Assembly: GCA_030068075.1 (NCBI GenBank)
Contig: CM057837.1
Span: 19,685,691 to 19,749,690, forward strand
From: Paguma larvata
Taxonomy: Eukaryota; Chordata; Mammalia; Carnivora; Viverridae
Direction of reading: 5' to 3'
Length of the DNA: 64,000 bases
Part shown: positions 32,001 through 43,964 of the stretch, one piece after another
Numbering within the stretch: the stretch's first letter is position 1
How the letters are laid out: each line of letters opens with the position of its first letter
Notes under the pieces: generated by a model
Told to the model about the DNA's origin: nothing
Seen by the model: the letters and a program-made list of their open reading frames with translations, nothing else
Databases searched by the model: none
Translations under genes and position numbers: made by a program

Positions 32001-32130
32001 GTGCCCCATCAGTGATGCCCAATAACGACACCCATCAGTAAATAAAGAGTGATATTCAGCAATGAGGCCCAGAGGGTAATGCCCAACACTGATGCCCATC
32101 AGATCTGAATCCCGGTGGTGATGCCCACTA
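32001..32130. repeat. Decayed minisatellite-like sequence
   Basis: The core cccatcag occurs at 32005-32012, 32031-32038 and 32095-32102, and variants of gatgccca (or taatgccca) occur at about 32014, 32078, 32091 and 32119. Spacing is irregular and copies are diverged. Either an old tandem array or chance repeats of a short motif. Confidence 0.5.
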
Positions 32131-32494
32131 GGGCAAGTGCTGCTTGGTCCGTATTCACCCTTTCGCTTCCCCTGTTTTTGAATACAACAGAAGTTAGCCT
32201 TCTATTCCTTTGGCATGTGACGTTTGGTCAGGCTTCTGTGCCCTTGAAGACAGGTTGGAATCAGCGACATTCAGCCTCTCTGTGATCTGCCCGAGTGTTT
32301 GGCATCATAGGGATGCCTCCAGGAGAGTGACACAGACCCTCAGGTGGGTCCACGGAAAGAGTGCCTTGACTTCTGAGTCACACCAGTTGCTTTAAATGGT
32401 GTTTAACTCAACGTCCTGGATTGATTCGTGGCCCTTGGCTGAATCCTTATACAGAGGATTCAGTTCTTAGTCCTATACGTGGCTGCATTTGTTA

Positions 32495-32580
32495 TTGTGC
32501 TATCGCACATAGCAAACATTTATTGGGACTCTGTTATGAGCAAGGCACTGAGCCAGACCTTGGTGCTTCTGATACTTATC
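32495..32580 (-). repeat. L2-like fragment, reverse
   Basis: Reads acatagcaaacatttattgggactctgttatgagcaaggcactgagcc, like the reverse L2 end (tttattgagcacctactatgtgccaggcactg). Confidence 0.4.
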
Positions 32581-34447
32581 CCGTCGAGAGCAGAATGGGC
32601 ACCACCGGATTGCCAGGGGCATTGAGTTCAGCGTCAAGGGAGGGACTGGTCCCTTGCTGAAGAGCAAACTGGGGTGTGGTGCGGGGGTAGCATAGGGGAT
32701 TTGGAATTGGGCTCAGCCTGGTCCTCCCGAGAGCAGAATTTGAGAAACAACTTGCAGCAGCAGCTGATATGGAAAATGCGCCCCAGGAGCTGGAGCGAGT
32801 GGGGACCAGGGCGAATGAAACTGCAAAGGTGGAAAGGCCGGGCCAGGAACACCGTGGGGCGGGCTGTCCCTGGCAGGCAGCGCTCCGCCGTGGGCCCCGC
32901 TGACGGAGCAGTGAAGGATCTGCCAGCCCCCGATGCCATTGGCCGTGGCGGACCTGCTGGCTGTGGGCCACATTTGGCCCCCAGGCCGTAGCTGGCTGAC
33001 CTCATATGCATTGATTGACAGGTGAGGTGGCTAGAAAGTTCTTCTATTTATATGAAATGGCCTAAAAGGTAAGTTGTGCTGAGCCTATTTTACTTTTAGA
33101 AAACACGGAATGTTACACATCTTCATTCGTGTGCGTGTGCATGCGTGCACACTTATGCGCAAGCATTTAAACAGAACTGATTTGTATAATGTTTGGGAAG
33201 TCAGTAATTTGCCCGTACTGGTTGTTGGTCTTGGCGTTCAAGGTTGACCCAACTGGCCGCGTGCATTCCCTCCATAATGTGGGGAGGGACCACCTTGGTA
33301 CCAAGTAAGTGGATTGTCTGGGGGCTCCCGGAGAGCCCCTCCTCTGCCCAGAACAGGATGGCCTCACACAGGACATGAGCCTGACAGGTGGGTGTGCAGG
33401 TAGAAGGCCATTCTTTTTCAACAAATGCCAACCGAGGCCTGGGATCGGGGCCTCGTCCCCACAGGTGCCTGCCTCTCTGCATTAAGGGTGAGAATCTGCA
33501 TGCCCAGGACTCACCCAAGCAGCCATCTACCTGCTGCCCCAGAGGCAGGGAGGCATCTGGGCAAATCTCGGGGCTTGGCAGAGGCTGCACTTTCGGTGGG
33601 TGCTAGTGCTGTGGTTTCCTCTGGGGCTTGGGGATTGTACTGATAAATACTGCATTTCAAGAATCTGTTCAATACATTCACTGAAAAATTAGTTCGTGCG
33701 AGGACAGAGGATGGCCAGGAGTAAGAGTGAATGCATTTGCGAGAAGTACACATGGAGAAGCAGAGCGTCTACACTCAGGTCGCAGCCGTAGACTTGGCCG
33801 TTTGCCGCCCACAGCCCCACCTGGCATCCATTTGTCGTGGGCGAGCAGTGACAGGTGGCCGGCACTCCAGGTCTTCCTTTTGGGTAAAATTGCCCCAGGA
33901 TGTAAACAGCAAACGGAGTTTGATGTTTCCTTCAAATCTAGACCGTAATCTTCACCCCTACTGTTGCTCGCCAAAATATTGCTTTGAAATCAAGTACAGT
34001 TTCTGACAAAGTCATTGGTTTCCTTTATTCACAAATCTGATCAGACAGTGGAGAGAAAATGGGAAAATGCCATTCATTGTCTTCAAATAACGAACCCCTT
34101 TCAGTGAGCTTAGAGGAGGGATCCATGATTTCTCCCTACAAGGGGGTTACTTTGGTTTTAGAAGTGGCTTCGAGCGTGTGATCAGGGCAGTTGCCTCAGC
34201 GCTGAACCGAGTGAAGGATTACCGATCGCTCGCCCACGGGGAGGAAATGAGCCTTGTGGGTGCACCGGCAACATCGCCTGGGCCGCCGCTCCAGCTTCCT
34301 CCTCGGTTTTGCCACTTCACCTCGGGAAGCCAACAGACTTCTCAAATTATCGCGGGTTCCAACATTGTCGAAAGAAGGAGAAACAAAAAAGGTTTCCGTT
34401 TATCAATGAGGAAAAGGGATGCATGTAAGAAAAGGTAGCTGACACCT

Positions 34448-34520
34448 TGTCATTTCATTCATCCATTGAGCAGATATTTATTGAGCACCTATAACTGACG
34501 GCTGAAACGAGTACGCCTTG
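34448..34520 (-). repeat. L2-like fragment, reverse
   Basis: Reads ttgtcatttcattcatccattgagcagatatttattgagcacctataactg, the reverse of the L2 terminus (caataaatatttgttgaatgaatga). Confidence 0.5.
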
Positions 34521-35889
34521 TCCGTCACTATCACCGGTGCTGTAACCCAGCACTGCGGGGTGACTTGCAAGGGAATGGCATTCATCAAGCAACCTTGCAT
34601 TCATTCCCTTCCGAACTGGATTAAAAAGTGCCAGAGCCCATGATCAGCGATGCTCAGTCCTTCTGTTCTGTCCTAGAACCCGGCGGATGGGAAGAAAGAG
34701 GAGGGGCCATCCATTGCATCTGAATTGCACACATCTGTTTTGAAAAGATGCTGGTTTAGATGCACTCACAGCAAGCATGGTGCCTTTGAGAAGAGAGAAA
34801 ACTTCGGTTCCCACCTGATGAGTGAAGCACCCATAAATAAAAATGCCATTTCCCCCAAAAGGGAAACCAAATTATGAATTCAGAAATTCATAGTCATCTG
34901 TTTTTATTGTTGCCTAATGCTTTTTAGATCTGCGCAGGCCCTGCAGAAAATCAACTCTGAAACTCTGCATAATTAGGACATCTTTCATAGTTGTAAATGC
35001 TAATCCCATTGGAGAACAGATTAAGAATTCACAGGCATGAATTTCTGGCATCAGGTACCTGCAGTTCCTTTTCTTTTTGAATAATTCATTATTTAAATAC
35101 TTCACTGCGCATCCTCTGCAGCCCTGCCTGTTGGATCAGGGGCCAGGGAGAAATAAGAGATTAATTTCACATATATTTCAACACTAAACACATTCAAGGC
35201 TCGTTTATGTTGATTTGGTGTCATTGGATAGCAGTTGCTAACAATGTTTCAGTTTTAGTCAGTCCCCCCCAGGGACCAATTTAGGGAAATTAAATAGAAT
35301 TTCTGCAGGACATTAATAAGGTCAGAGATCTAACTTTTATAGTTGACTGAGTTATTTGGTTTAAGAAAAAAATAGCGAAGGACTCAGAAAGTCATTTCTC
35401 CATAGAGCGAGATTATTTGCAGTAAATATGGTTTCAGTTAGTGCTTCCCCGATTTTGGCCATGTGCTTTGTGACAGAAAGCGAAAAGCGACGCCCTGCAG
35501 TTGACTTTGGGCCACGTAAGGCCAGCCACGGGGGTTTGGCAGTACATCCCCGATCCTTCAAACTCCGTGCCATATCTTTCCGTATGCGAGGGTTTCTCAG
35601 GGTCTCCATCAGCTCGGTGCAAACCTCTCTCCTGGAAAACACTCACTGGGCCGTGAGGAGCTGCTCGTGGAGGGGTCTGTCTCGCTGCTGAGCAAGCAGT
35701 GTTATTTTCGTCTGTGCGTCTCTGGTGCCTGCCAATGGCTGGTGCGCGTGAGCACGATGCATGCGTTCGTTTAATAAATGAATTAGTTTTCAAGGACTTA
35801 GCCCAAGCTCTGTGGGTTGCAAGTGACAGAAACTCGATTCGAATAGAGTAAGCCTAAAGGAGAAGGTGGTATAGGAATACTAGAATCTC

Positions 35890-36083
35890 AGGGCACCTGC
35901 GTGGCTCAGTTGGTTAAACATCGACTCTTGTTTTCGGCTCAGGTCATGGTCTCACAGTTTTGTGAGTTCGAGCCCCACATTGGGGCCGCCAGTGCGGAGC
36001 CTGCTTGGGATTCTCTTTCTCCTTCCCTCTCTGGCCTTCCTCTGCTTGTGCTGTCTCTGTTTCTTTAAAAAAAAAAAAAAAAG
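35890..36083 (+). mobile_element. SINEC, forward
   Basis: Runs from gggcacctgcgtggctcagttggttaaacatcg to a poly-A of about 18. The body is cgccagtgcggagcctgcttgggattctc, which groups it with the older gggattctc subfamily. A 13-bp TSD (atactagaatctc at 35877-35889, atactagagtctc at 36084-36096) has one mismatch. Confidence 0.92.
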
Positions 36084-36096
36084 ATACTAGAGTCTC

Positions 36097-36854
36097 TCAC
36101 TGAACCCCTAGGCAGGAGCCAGGGCTCCAGGACCATCTGTGACCCCTGCCACCTCCACCAGCAGTGGCCAGCGTGCGCCGTCCTGTGGCCTCAGCCACCA
36201 CTCTTGTTCGGTTCCGGGACCCACGATTCTCCAGGGTGGGCTCTGACTGGCTCCGTTTGGGCTGGGTGCACACCGCTGAGTGAGTCAACTGAGGTCAGAG
36301 ACGTGGTGTCGTTATAAGACAGGCCAGCTCCCGCAGGGTGGAGCTGGGGGGAGAGCTCATAGAGCAGGGCTCTGGGCAGACCGAAGGGTCCGGAGCCTTT
36401 GGGCAATACGGGCGCGTGGGACGGCCTTGCCCCGTCCGGTGCCGTTCTCCCGTGGTGCTGGATGCGAGTGGCTTTCTGTCCTTCGGGCGGAACCAGCTCA
36501 GAGTGCCTTTTCCCTGGCACTTCCTGTTTCTGCTGGTTTCCGACATTACACACTTGCATCTGGATGGTTGTAAAGTATGTACACCTTCTCAAATGTTCAT
36601 GTACCTCTGACTACCCAGCGTGGTGCTGTCACACGGGTCTGCCCCCGGGACGGTCTCTCTGTTCTCCACTTGAGCAAATCGAGGCTGGCCCCCCGCCCCA
36701 GGTCTGGGCACCACTGCCTGGGGAGTGAGTCCTGGAATTTGGGTCTTATGGTGTCCAGTTCTGTTTCCCCTGAGCGGCCTTCCTGCCTTCTTAAAAGAAT
36801 GTGTCTGGGAGTTGACTGCTTGGAAGATACCTGCCCTTCCGGGGTGATCACGGC
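36097..36854. other. Unique sequence, no gene seen
   Basis: GC-moderate with many overlapping open frames of 60-133 codons on both strands. None has a known domain. Confidence 0.4.
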
Positions 36855-37075
36855 TCGTCTTTGTCGAGCACACATCCAGCGCCAGGCTGTCCCGAGCACT
36901 TTGCGTGTTCCGGCTCCTTCCGTCTTCACAGAAGCCCGAGGAGGAAGGTTCCATTGTTATCCCACTGAACGGATGGGGACACTGAGGCCGAGGTGAGGTG
37001 CAGTTCACCCCAGGGGCATGGCCCGCGCTCTGAGGGCCACAGAGGGTCGGGGTTTCTGACTTAGAGACCGCGCTT
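36855..37075 (-). repeat. MIR element, reverse
   Basis: Reads tttgtcgagcacacatccagcgccaggctgtcccgagcactttgcgtg, cacagaagcccgaggaggaaggttccattgttatcccactgaacggatggggacactgaggc, then a diverged tRNA half. A fairly complete MIR. Confidence 0.62.
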
Positions 37076-37774
37076 TGGGCAGTCAGTAACGACTTTGGGG
37101 GGGCCCGCTGAGAATGAGGAATGCTGGTTCCAAGGCTGCACAGGGGGTGTGAGCCACCCCTGCCTCAACCCTCCTCAGCACCCCTGGTGGTTGGAGGCCT
37201 CATTCTGCCGAAAGTCTGCTACCTTTCTTGGGGAGGACTGTCCTGGGCGGGAGCTGCTCTGTCCACAAACAACCTGGGTCCACAGGTCCTCACCCGCAGG
37301 ACTGTCAGAGCAGCCAGGAAGCTTGGTGACCACGGGACTGAAGGCTGATGGGAGGGGGCTTGTCCGTAGTCACATGCTAGTTTGGGGGGCCCATCCCCCA
37401 GCTGTACCCGTTCCTTCCCTCTGGGCCTCACCTTCCTGCGCCACGTGAGGAGGGGTCAGATCTGACCGTCCTGGGGTTTCCTGCCGGGGCTGTGGACCGG
37501 AATTCTGGAGACCTACACAAGGTCACACTGCTGCTCTCTCTTGTGGCTGCAAAGGCGGGTTGAAGCCCAGATCCTGCCCGTGGCCTTGGGAGCCAGAGGA
37601 ACCACTTACAGCCTTGGTGATCTTGGGAGTCTTTATAGCCACAGTGAGCTGAGCAGCCAGCCGACTCAGCAAACCTTTCCTTGCTGGTGTCAAGGCAGGG
37701 AGATGGGCAGTTCGGTGGCCTCTGTGTCACACAGGGTCCTTTGGAGTGCCGTGCTGATAAGAAAGACTTTCTTT
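37076..37774. other. Unique sequence, no gene seen
   Basis: GC-rich. The 117-codon open frame at 37095-37448 (plus) has no known domain. Directly precedes the polypyrimidine tract. Confidence 0.4.
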
Positions 37775-37965
37775 TTCCCTCCTCCCTCCCTCCCCCTTTC
37801 TATAGCCCCCTGCCCTCTCCCTCTTCTCCTCCTCCCTCCTCCCTCCTTCCCCTTCCCCTTCTTTCCTTCCTTCCTTCCTTCCTTCCTTCCTTCCTTCCTT
37901 CCTTCCTTCCTTCCTCCCTCCCTCCCTTCCTTCCTTCCTTCCTTCCTTCCTTCCTTCCTTCCAAC
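37775..37965. repeat. Long polypyrimidine tract with TTCC array
   Basis: About 190 bases almost entirely of C and T. It comprises a CCTCC-rich part to 37860, a TTCC array (37862-37913), a CCTCCCTCCC break and a second TTCC array (37927-37962). Variation in copy number is likely between individuals. The array explains the LPSFLPSFLPS-type peptides that open frames across it would give. Confidence 0.95.
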
Positions 37966-40900
37966 TTGCAGGCTTGAAAGATTGGCTGGGCCGGGCGGAT
38001 GGGCATCAGCAGGAGTAGGTTCAAACGGTGACTGTCTGGACCTGGGGAATGGCCTTCACAGCCCCCAAAGAGCCAAGTGGGTGCCCTCTTCTCCTGCTGC
38101 CCTGGTTTAATGTTATTTCTGTAGTGCTCACATTTCTTCCCTGGCTGTCTTCATCATGGAGCTTCCAAATCTAAGATGGCTCCCCATGGTGTAACTCACT
38201 GGGGAGTGTCCGGCATGGCTCTCGGGCTTGAACCTGGGCATGTGGCACTTCACGTGGGAACCGTGCTGCCATCAGTTGGGACTTGACAATCTCATCGACG
38301 TCCCTGGGAGGGCCACAGGGAGAGCCCACGGTGTTCTGCCTAGGGAGCAGTAAACCCCACTTCACTGCCTGGATCCTACCGAGAGTCTGTGGGTCTGATG
38401 TCTTAACACTCAAAGCGGAAGATGGGCCTAAATGATCTCTGAAGTCTTTCCCTCTCCTTCTTTGTTTTCATTCTCAGCTTCAGCATTCCCATTGCCTCCA
38501 AAGGTGGATGTTTAGCATTTCCAGCCCAAGTGCTAGCTAGTCCCTGCCTGCGGCAGGAGGGGGTGTGGTCCCGGGCCAGGAACTGAAGCTTTGTTTCAGG
38601 AAAGGCATTGGAGTCACTTCTGCATTTGGCCTCCCTCACAGCTTTCAGGTGGGGCTAGAGGATCGTTCCAGGGGGATCTGTGCTGGAAGCCAGGAGGGAG
38701 TCCCCTGCAGAGGAGGGGGCTGTGCATGGGCCGCGGCCACCGTGGGTGTCACCAGCTTCTCCTGGCCCCACCCTTGACCCAAGGCTTGTAGTTTTCACCT
38801 CTAAATTACCGGGTTAACAGAGATGGTCCCAAAATGTGAAAAAGAGTACATCACACACGTGCATTTCCAAATGATTCATGAGCCAGTGGTTCTCAGCGTC
38901 GTGTAAATCTTCACTGTGTTATGTGTACAGAGGGAACGGGGCAGAAAACACAACCGCACTTTGGCGATGCCTTTGTGACTCTATGATCATCCCAGTTTTC
39001 CTCATGGGAGACTGAGGCTCAGGGTGGTGACGGGACTTTGCATGGTTGGCTTGGGACCAGAGCCGTCACTAAGCTGGTGCACCCCTCCCCCCCTCCCCAG
39101 GGACACAGCGCTCCCTAACAAGAGGACTGCTTTCCAATGCCTGCCTGCAGCCATCGCTCCTTCTGCGCCGGCTCTCTTCACTGGGACGTGTTTCTTATCT
39201 TCTCCGGGGCTGAGGTCACTCTTTGTGTCGGCAGGAGTCTGCACTCGCTCCTTTCAGTCCTGGCAGGAAAAAGCAGGATTTCTAAAAAGCAGCAGTGATC
39301 ACTCCTGGTTCCTTTGTACAGTCCTGTCAATAATTCATCCGGATTCGAGGGGTCTGACCCTGAGAACACATTGAACCTCGCAGTAACCGGCGAGCTCCGC
39401 GTGCAGAACTTGAATACAGAGGGAAAGAGAAAGGTGTCTTTGAAATCGGAGACGACTTTGAGTGACCTGAGAACACAGGTAGAAGCACCGGAGACAGATG
39501 GACAGCCGCCAGACGGAGTATTTTCAAGGCACCTAAGGGTCACCCTCAAGGTGTCCACGTACACACCCCACACACGTCGCTGCTCTGCAGTTGGAAAACA
39601 CCGGGAGAGGTCCCAGCCAGGGCCCTTCCCTAGTCCCTCCTGCTGCACTCAATACCTGGATCAAACAAAGAAAATTGTGTTTGCCAGACTCCCCGGCTGA
39701 AGTCACAAGATTCCGAGTATCATGCAGCACTCCGGAATTCCTACGAAAACGCATCAGAAGGGGCCTGCTGCCCGCCGCGCGGAAGCGGCCGTGCACCGGA
39801 CTTTTCAGATCAAAGCATTTAGCACAGAGTTGAAAAACCATGTGGTGGTCATGGATTTCGTGAAGACTAACTGGTTCCCCTCCCAGAGAAGAGCCAAAGT
39901 TTGCGTCATCCGCATGTATCAAGGCCTGAAGACAGCTGAGCAGACAGCCAGCAGATATGAGGTATGGCTGAACCTGGGCAGAGAGGTGGGCACGCAGCCT
40001 CATGTGGAGAGATGGAGGCGCTCGTCGTCAAACAGTTAGGTGTTTTTATCTGGTCTCATAAGTTACTCATCGGTTTGTAGGGTTCCCCAGCAAATGTGGA
40101 AAAGACGCGTTCATGTCTTCTTTGAGAAAGGGGGAAACGTATCGGATGAATGTAATTTACACAGGACGCACATCTGCATTTGCAGGCATTTAATAGTGAC
40201 TCCCGCTGTCATGTGTATCCACATTTAGAAACTGCAGGTATGTTTCCGTGAGTTAAATGTTCCCTCCTCTGTACGTTTGTAATCATCTGTCTTTAAAAAC
40301 AAATTCCTACTTGTTTTCTGTGTGCTCTGCAGAAAAATATCTATGACTCGCCTTGATCGAATTGAAATAGAAAGATTTAAGCTAGGCCTGTAAGAACGGT
40401 CTCTTCTTTTCCGAGGGTGAGCTCTAATTTTCAAACAGAAGCTACTCTGTGCGGAGGAGAAAGGAGAACTTTGGAGTTTAGAATGTCAAAGTGAGACAGA
40501 CACATCCCTCTGAGACATATTTGCATTCCGAAGCTAGTATAAGCCACGAGCGGTTATCCTTCAGAAAGTAAACACGCATGAAATCTGATCAGCTCTTTAT
40601 TGTACATGGAATGCATCATGAATGCCCTTGTAATTGACTCCTATAGAGTTCACTTACCTCTTGTGATGAACGCAAGATGCAAATTCCTAATGTTTTATGA
40701 AATGGTAGTCGTTCTGAATGTTGATGCGGTTGTCCCGAAGGCCTTCCCACGAATGCCGGCAGATACTCCGGAGCTTTTGTTCCACCATCACGGGCTTTCT
40801 TATTCCAGGGCAATGGAGGATGGATTCTTCCAGATCCAGGACTGGGATTGTGAATTTCCACGTTCACAACAGAGATATCAAGGCCGCAGAAATAATGGTG

Positions 40901-42759
40901 TTAATTAAATTCAGTAATAGTTGTTCATTAGTTCATTGCCCAATCAACCAGAGCAAAAGGTGTGCAATTAGAATATAATTGAAAGAAACCAGAGATATTA
41001 TTATTCACAAGTAATTAATCGGATGGGGACAGAATTTTATCATTGTATAATTTGCATCGAGGTTATTTTTCAGTCCTCCAGAGAGAGGAAAACTTGTTGA
41101 ATTATATCGTCTTGCATTTTACAGACACGTTCCTGTCTCCGGTTTAGACCGTAAATGACAAAGAGCAACCCTCGTGTCCCTATTTTCTTATGCGTAAAAC
41201 TTCATTTATTCCTATAGCAACACCGAAGGTAACAATGTGGAAAAGTACATCTTTCCAGGAGCCTGTAAAAAGCTTTAAGTATACTGACAGTCACAGCTGC
41301 CACTTTTTTGTGGCCCTAACAGCCCTCCTCTCTCCCCCCTGCAATTACCAGTTACGGTCAACAATTGGAAGTTGTGTGCCCGCTGCTTGAAAGTAACCTG
41401 GACTCTAAAATCTTGTGTGAAACGCAGTCTGAGACCTTCCCACGGCAATCAGGCCACTCAACTGGGTGGTCCTCACTGTATCTGTGATTCGGGAAGCGGT
41501 CTAGGCGGGGCCCACTTTGCTCAAGGGCCGGCCAAGTTTGAAAACCAACATAGGATCCATGCCTCCTGCGCCTCTTACTTCTGAGGTCTGCTGTGTTTGA
41601 AGCAAACATTTCACAACTTAAAATATTCTATATTCATTGAACTATTCCTATGATTCCCACTGGGGTATGACAGTATCATTTAGAGTAGGAGATCCTGGAA
41701 AAAGTCAATTGCCTTGCTCAATTTCCAAGCCGAACTGGTGATAGAGCCCAATTAACAGCCTCTGGTCCCTGTTAGACTTGGCCCCAGTGACCCGTTCTCT
41801 CTCGCCAACTCCAAGGCCATCAGTTACCTGCCTGGACTGTGACCATAAAGGACCTGGTAGGGGAGAGGGGAGACGAACAAGGTCACTAAAATGAACTCTC
41901 AATACACAAAGGTACCAGGTTAAAGAAATTAGCTGCTTTCTTCCAGTAAAAATGAATTTTGGAAATTTTGTTTCTGCAAAAACCGTATGGAATTCAAGGC
42001 CCTCCAGTGATGACTTACAACTCTGCTTGAGCTGAGTTTAGCACCTGAAACTGGCATTTCTCTAAAACTGTGGCCTTGGTCGTGGGCTGTGTTAACGCTT
42101 GGAGATGCTGCCTCTCATCTGAGATAAGCGGGGACTCGGCCTAGCTCTGTCCCAGCGATGGTCTAGCCATTCATCCCTTACTTACTCTGCCTTGTGATCG
42201 GAACGAACACCAGGTCTGTTGTCTGAAAGGTAACTAGGATGGGAAGCAGGTGGTGGCCAGCGTGCCGAAGATCCTTGTTTGCAAAGCCTCGGTCCCTGCT
42301 GACTCCGGAATGCCCCAAACTATTAAAAATGCAGAGGGCCTTTCTCTCCCTGCTCAGATACCTGGTACATTTCAGACATGAAAGTAGCCAGAACGGAGTA
42401 ATTTGAGCTCTGGTTGCTGTCAGTGTTGCAGGCATGGCCACATTCTGAGTGAGAGTCCGTATGGAAGCAGAGCATGGATGGTTTCCACTTTAGGGAAGGA
42501 AGGAAGGAAGGAAGCACTTATGTGCTCGTGTCTTCTAATTGATTGTGGAGAACTTTCCGATGGTAGGCACAGGCTGGGGCGTGCAAGCCAAGTCTCCTCC
42601 TGTAAATGTATTACATTTAATCATTAGAGGAGCCAGAGAAAGTTTCTGTGTTTGGTAGTCACCTTTTGGACATGGTTTTTATTTTCCAAAACCTCTATTA
42701 TATCTTTCTCCTCATCTTTTTTTTTTTTTTTTTTTTTTTGATTTGGCAGTGGTGCTCAA
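37966..42759. other. Long repeat-poor stretch, candidate conserved non-coding DNA
   Basis: Nearly 4.8 kb without SINE, L1 or LTR, and only one MIR trace (38965-39075). Open frames of 102-156 codons occur at 39178-40039 on both strands and at 40600-40908 (plus), with no family match. The AT-rich 40550-41300 has clustered TAATTA-type motifs. A GGAA array (42495-42512) and a 23-T run (42717-42739) lie near the right end. Confidence 0.45.
38965..39075 (-). repeat. MIR fragment, reverse
   Basis: Reads tttgtgactctatgatcatcccagttttcctcatgggagactgaggctcagggtggtg, then ttggcttgggaccagagccg, the reverse MIR from core into tRNA half. Confidence 0.5.
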
Positions 42760-43312
42760 TTCTGGCTGAATATAAGAATCATGGCAAAGTTATTTTTTTC
42801 TATGCAAAAATTGCACACATTTAATGTATACATTTTGATGAGTTGGGTATATGCTTACACCCATGATACCATCACCACAATCAGGATAAGACATGCCCAT
42901 CACTTCTAAATATTTCCTTTTTTTCTTCTGCATGTTACTTTTTAAAATTTATTTTTAATTTTTTTAATTTACATCCAAGTTAGCTAGCATATGGTTCAAC
43001 AATGATTTCAGGAGTAGATTCCTTAATGCTCCTTACCTATTTAGCCCATCCCCCCTCCTACAACCCCTCCAGCAACCCTCTATTTGTTCTCCATATTTAA
43101 GAGTCTCTTATGTTTTGTGCCCCCCCCGTTTTTATATTATTTTTACTTCTCTTCACTTATGTTCATCTGCTTTGTATCTTAAATTCCTCATATGAGTGAA
43201 GTCATAGGATATTTGTCTTTCTCTAATTTCGCTTAGCCTAATACCCTGTAGTTCCATCCACATAGTTGCAGATGGCAAGATTTCATTCTTTTCAATTGCC
43301 GAGTAGTAGTCC

Positions 43313-43314
<2 letters not shown>

Positions 43315-43345
<31 letters not shown>

Positions 43346-43366
43346 ATATATATATATATATATATA
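43315..43366. repeat. TG/TA microsatellite inside L1 ORF2 tail
   Basis: About 15 TG dinucleotides (43315-43344) followed by TA repeats (43346-43366) sit where the L1 ORF2 tail normally has a short tatacacacaatgga-like run, so slippage from that seed is likely. A shorter TA run follows at about 43380-43391. Length is likely polymorphic. Confidence 0.95.
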
Positions 43367-43391
43367 CATACTGACTGTATGTATATATATA

Positions 43392-43964
43392 TCACATCTT
43401 CTTTATCCATTCATCTGTCAATGGACATTTGGTCTGATTCCATACTTTGGCTATTACTGATAGCACTGCTATAAACATTGGGGTGTGTGTGCCCCTTTGA
43501 AACAGCACACCTGTATCCCTTGGGTAAATACCTAGTAGTGCAATTGCTGGGTCATAGGGTAGTTCTATTTTTAATTTTTTGAGGAACCTCCAGACCGTTT
43601 TCCAGAGAAGCTGCCCCAGTTTGCATTCCCACCAGCAGTGCAAAAGAGATCCTCTTTCTCTGCATCCTCGCCAACATCTGCTGTTGCCTGGGTTGTTAAT
43701 GTTGGCCATTCTGACAGGTGTGAGGTGGTATCTCAGTGTGGTTTTATTTGTATTTCCCTGATGATGAAGTCGTGTCGAGCATTTTTTCATATGTCGGTTG
43801 GCCATCTCAGTGTCTTCTTTGGAGCAGTGTCTGTTCATGTCTTTGGCCCATTTCTTCACTGGGTTCTTTGTTTTTTTGGGTGTTGAGTTTGATAGTTCTT
43901 TGTAGATTTTGGATACTAACCCTTTACCTGATATGTCATCTGCAAATATCTTCTCCCGTTCCAT
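43392..43964 (-). pseudogene. L1 ORF2 C-terminal remnant (190 codons open)
   Basis: The minus frame covers the end of L1 ORF2p, the endonuclease/reverse transcriptase protein. It includes [20 protein letters not shown], a C-terminal cysteine motif of spacing C-x3-C-x7-H-x4-C (CWRGC, then H and the C of WWEC), [19 protein letters not shown] and ending TDEWIKKM. The endonuclease and RT core are missing through 5' truncation. Upstream, the frame at 44034-44240 holds the preceding part (LTPYTKTTSKWMKHLNK) in another phase, showing frameshift decay. Downstream the ORF2 tail MDYYSAIEKNEILP is separated by a TG/TA microsatellite. Confidence 0.85.

Larger units (their letters stand above)
32131..35876. 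other. Long repeat-poor stretch, no gene supported
   Basis: About 3.7 kb with no SINE, L1 or LTR. Two short L2 pieces sit within (32495-32580, 34448-34520). Open frames of up to 131 codons (32576-32971, minus) lie in GC-rich parts with no known domain. The AT-rich 34600-35350 is the part I would test first for conservation. Confidence 0.4.

Noticed and set aside
37541..38110. 189-codon frame with repeated LPSF motif
   Set aside because: It simply translates the TTCC microsatellite.
39178..40039. Overlapping frames up to 156 codons with protein-like composition
   Set aside because: Both strands are open in parts, with no splice signals or family match; a conserved exon cannot be excluded without comparison.
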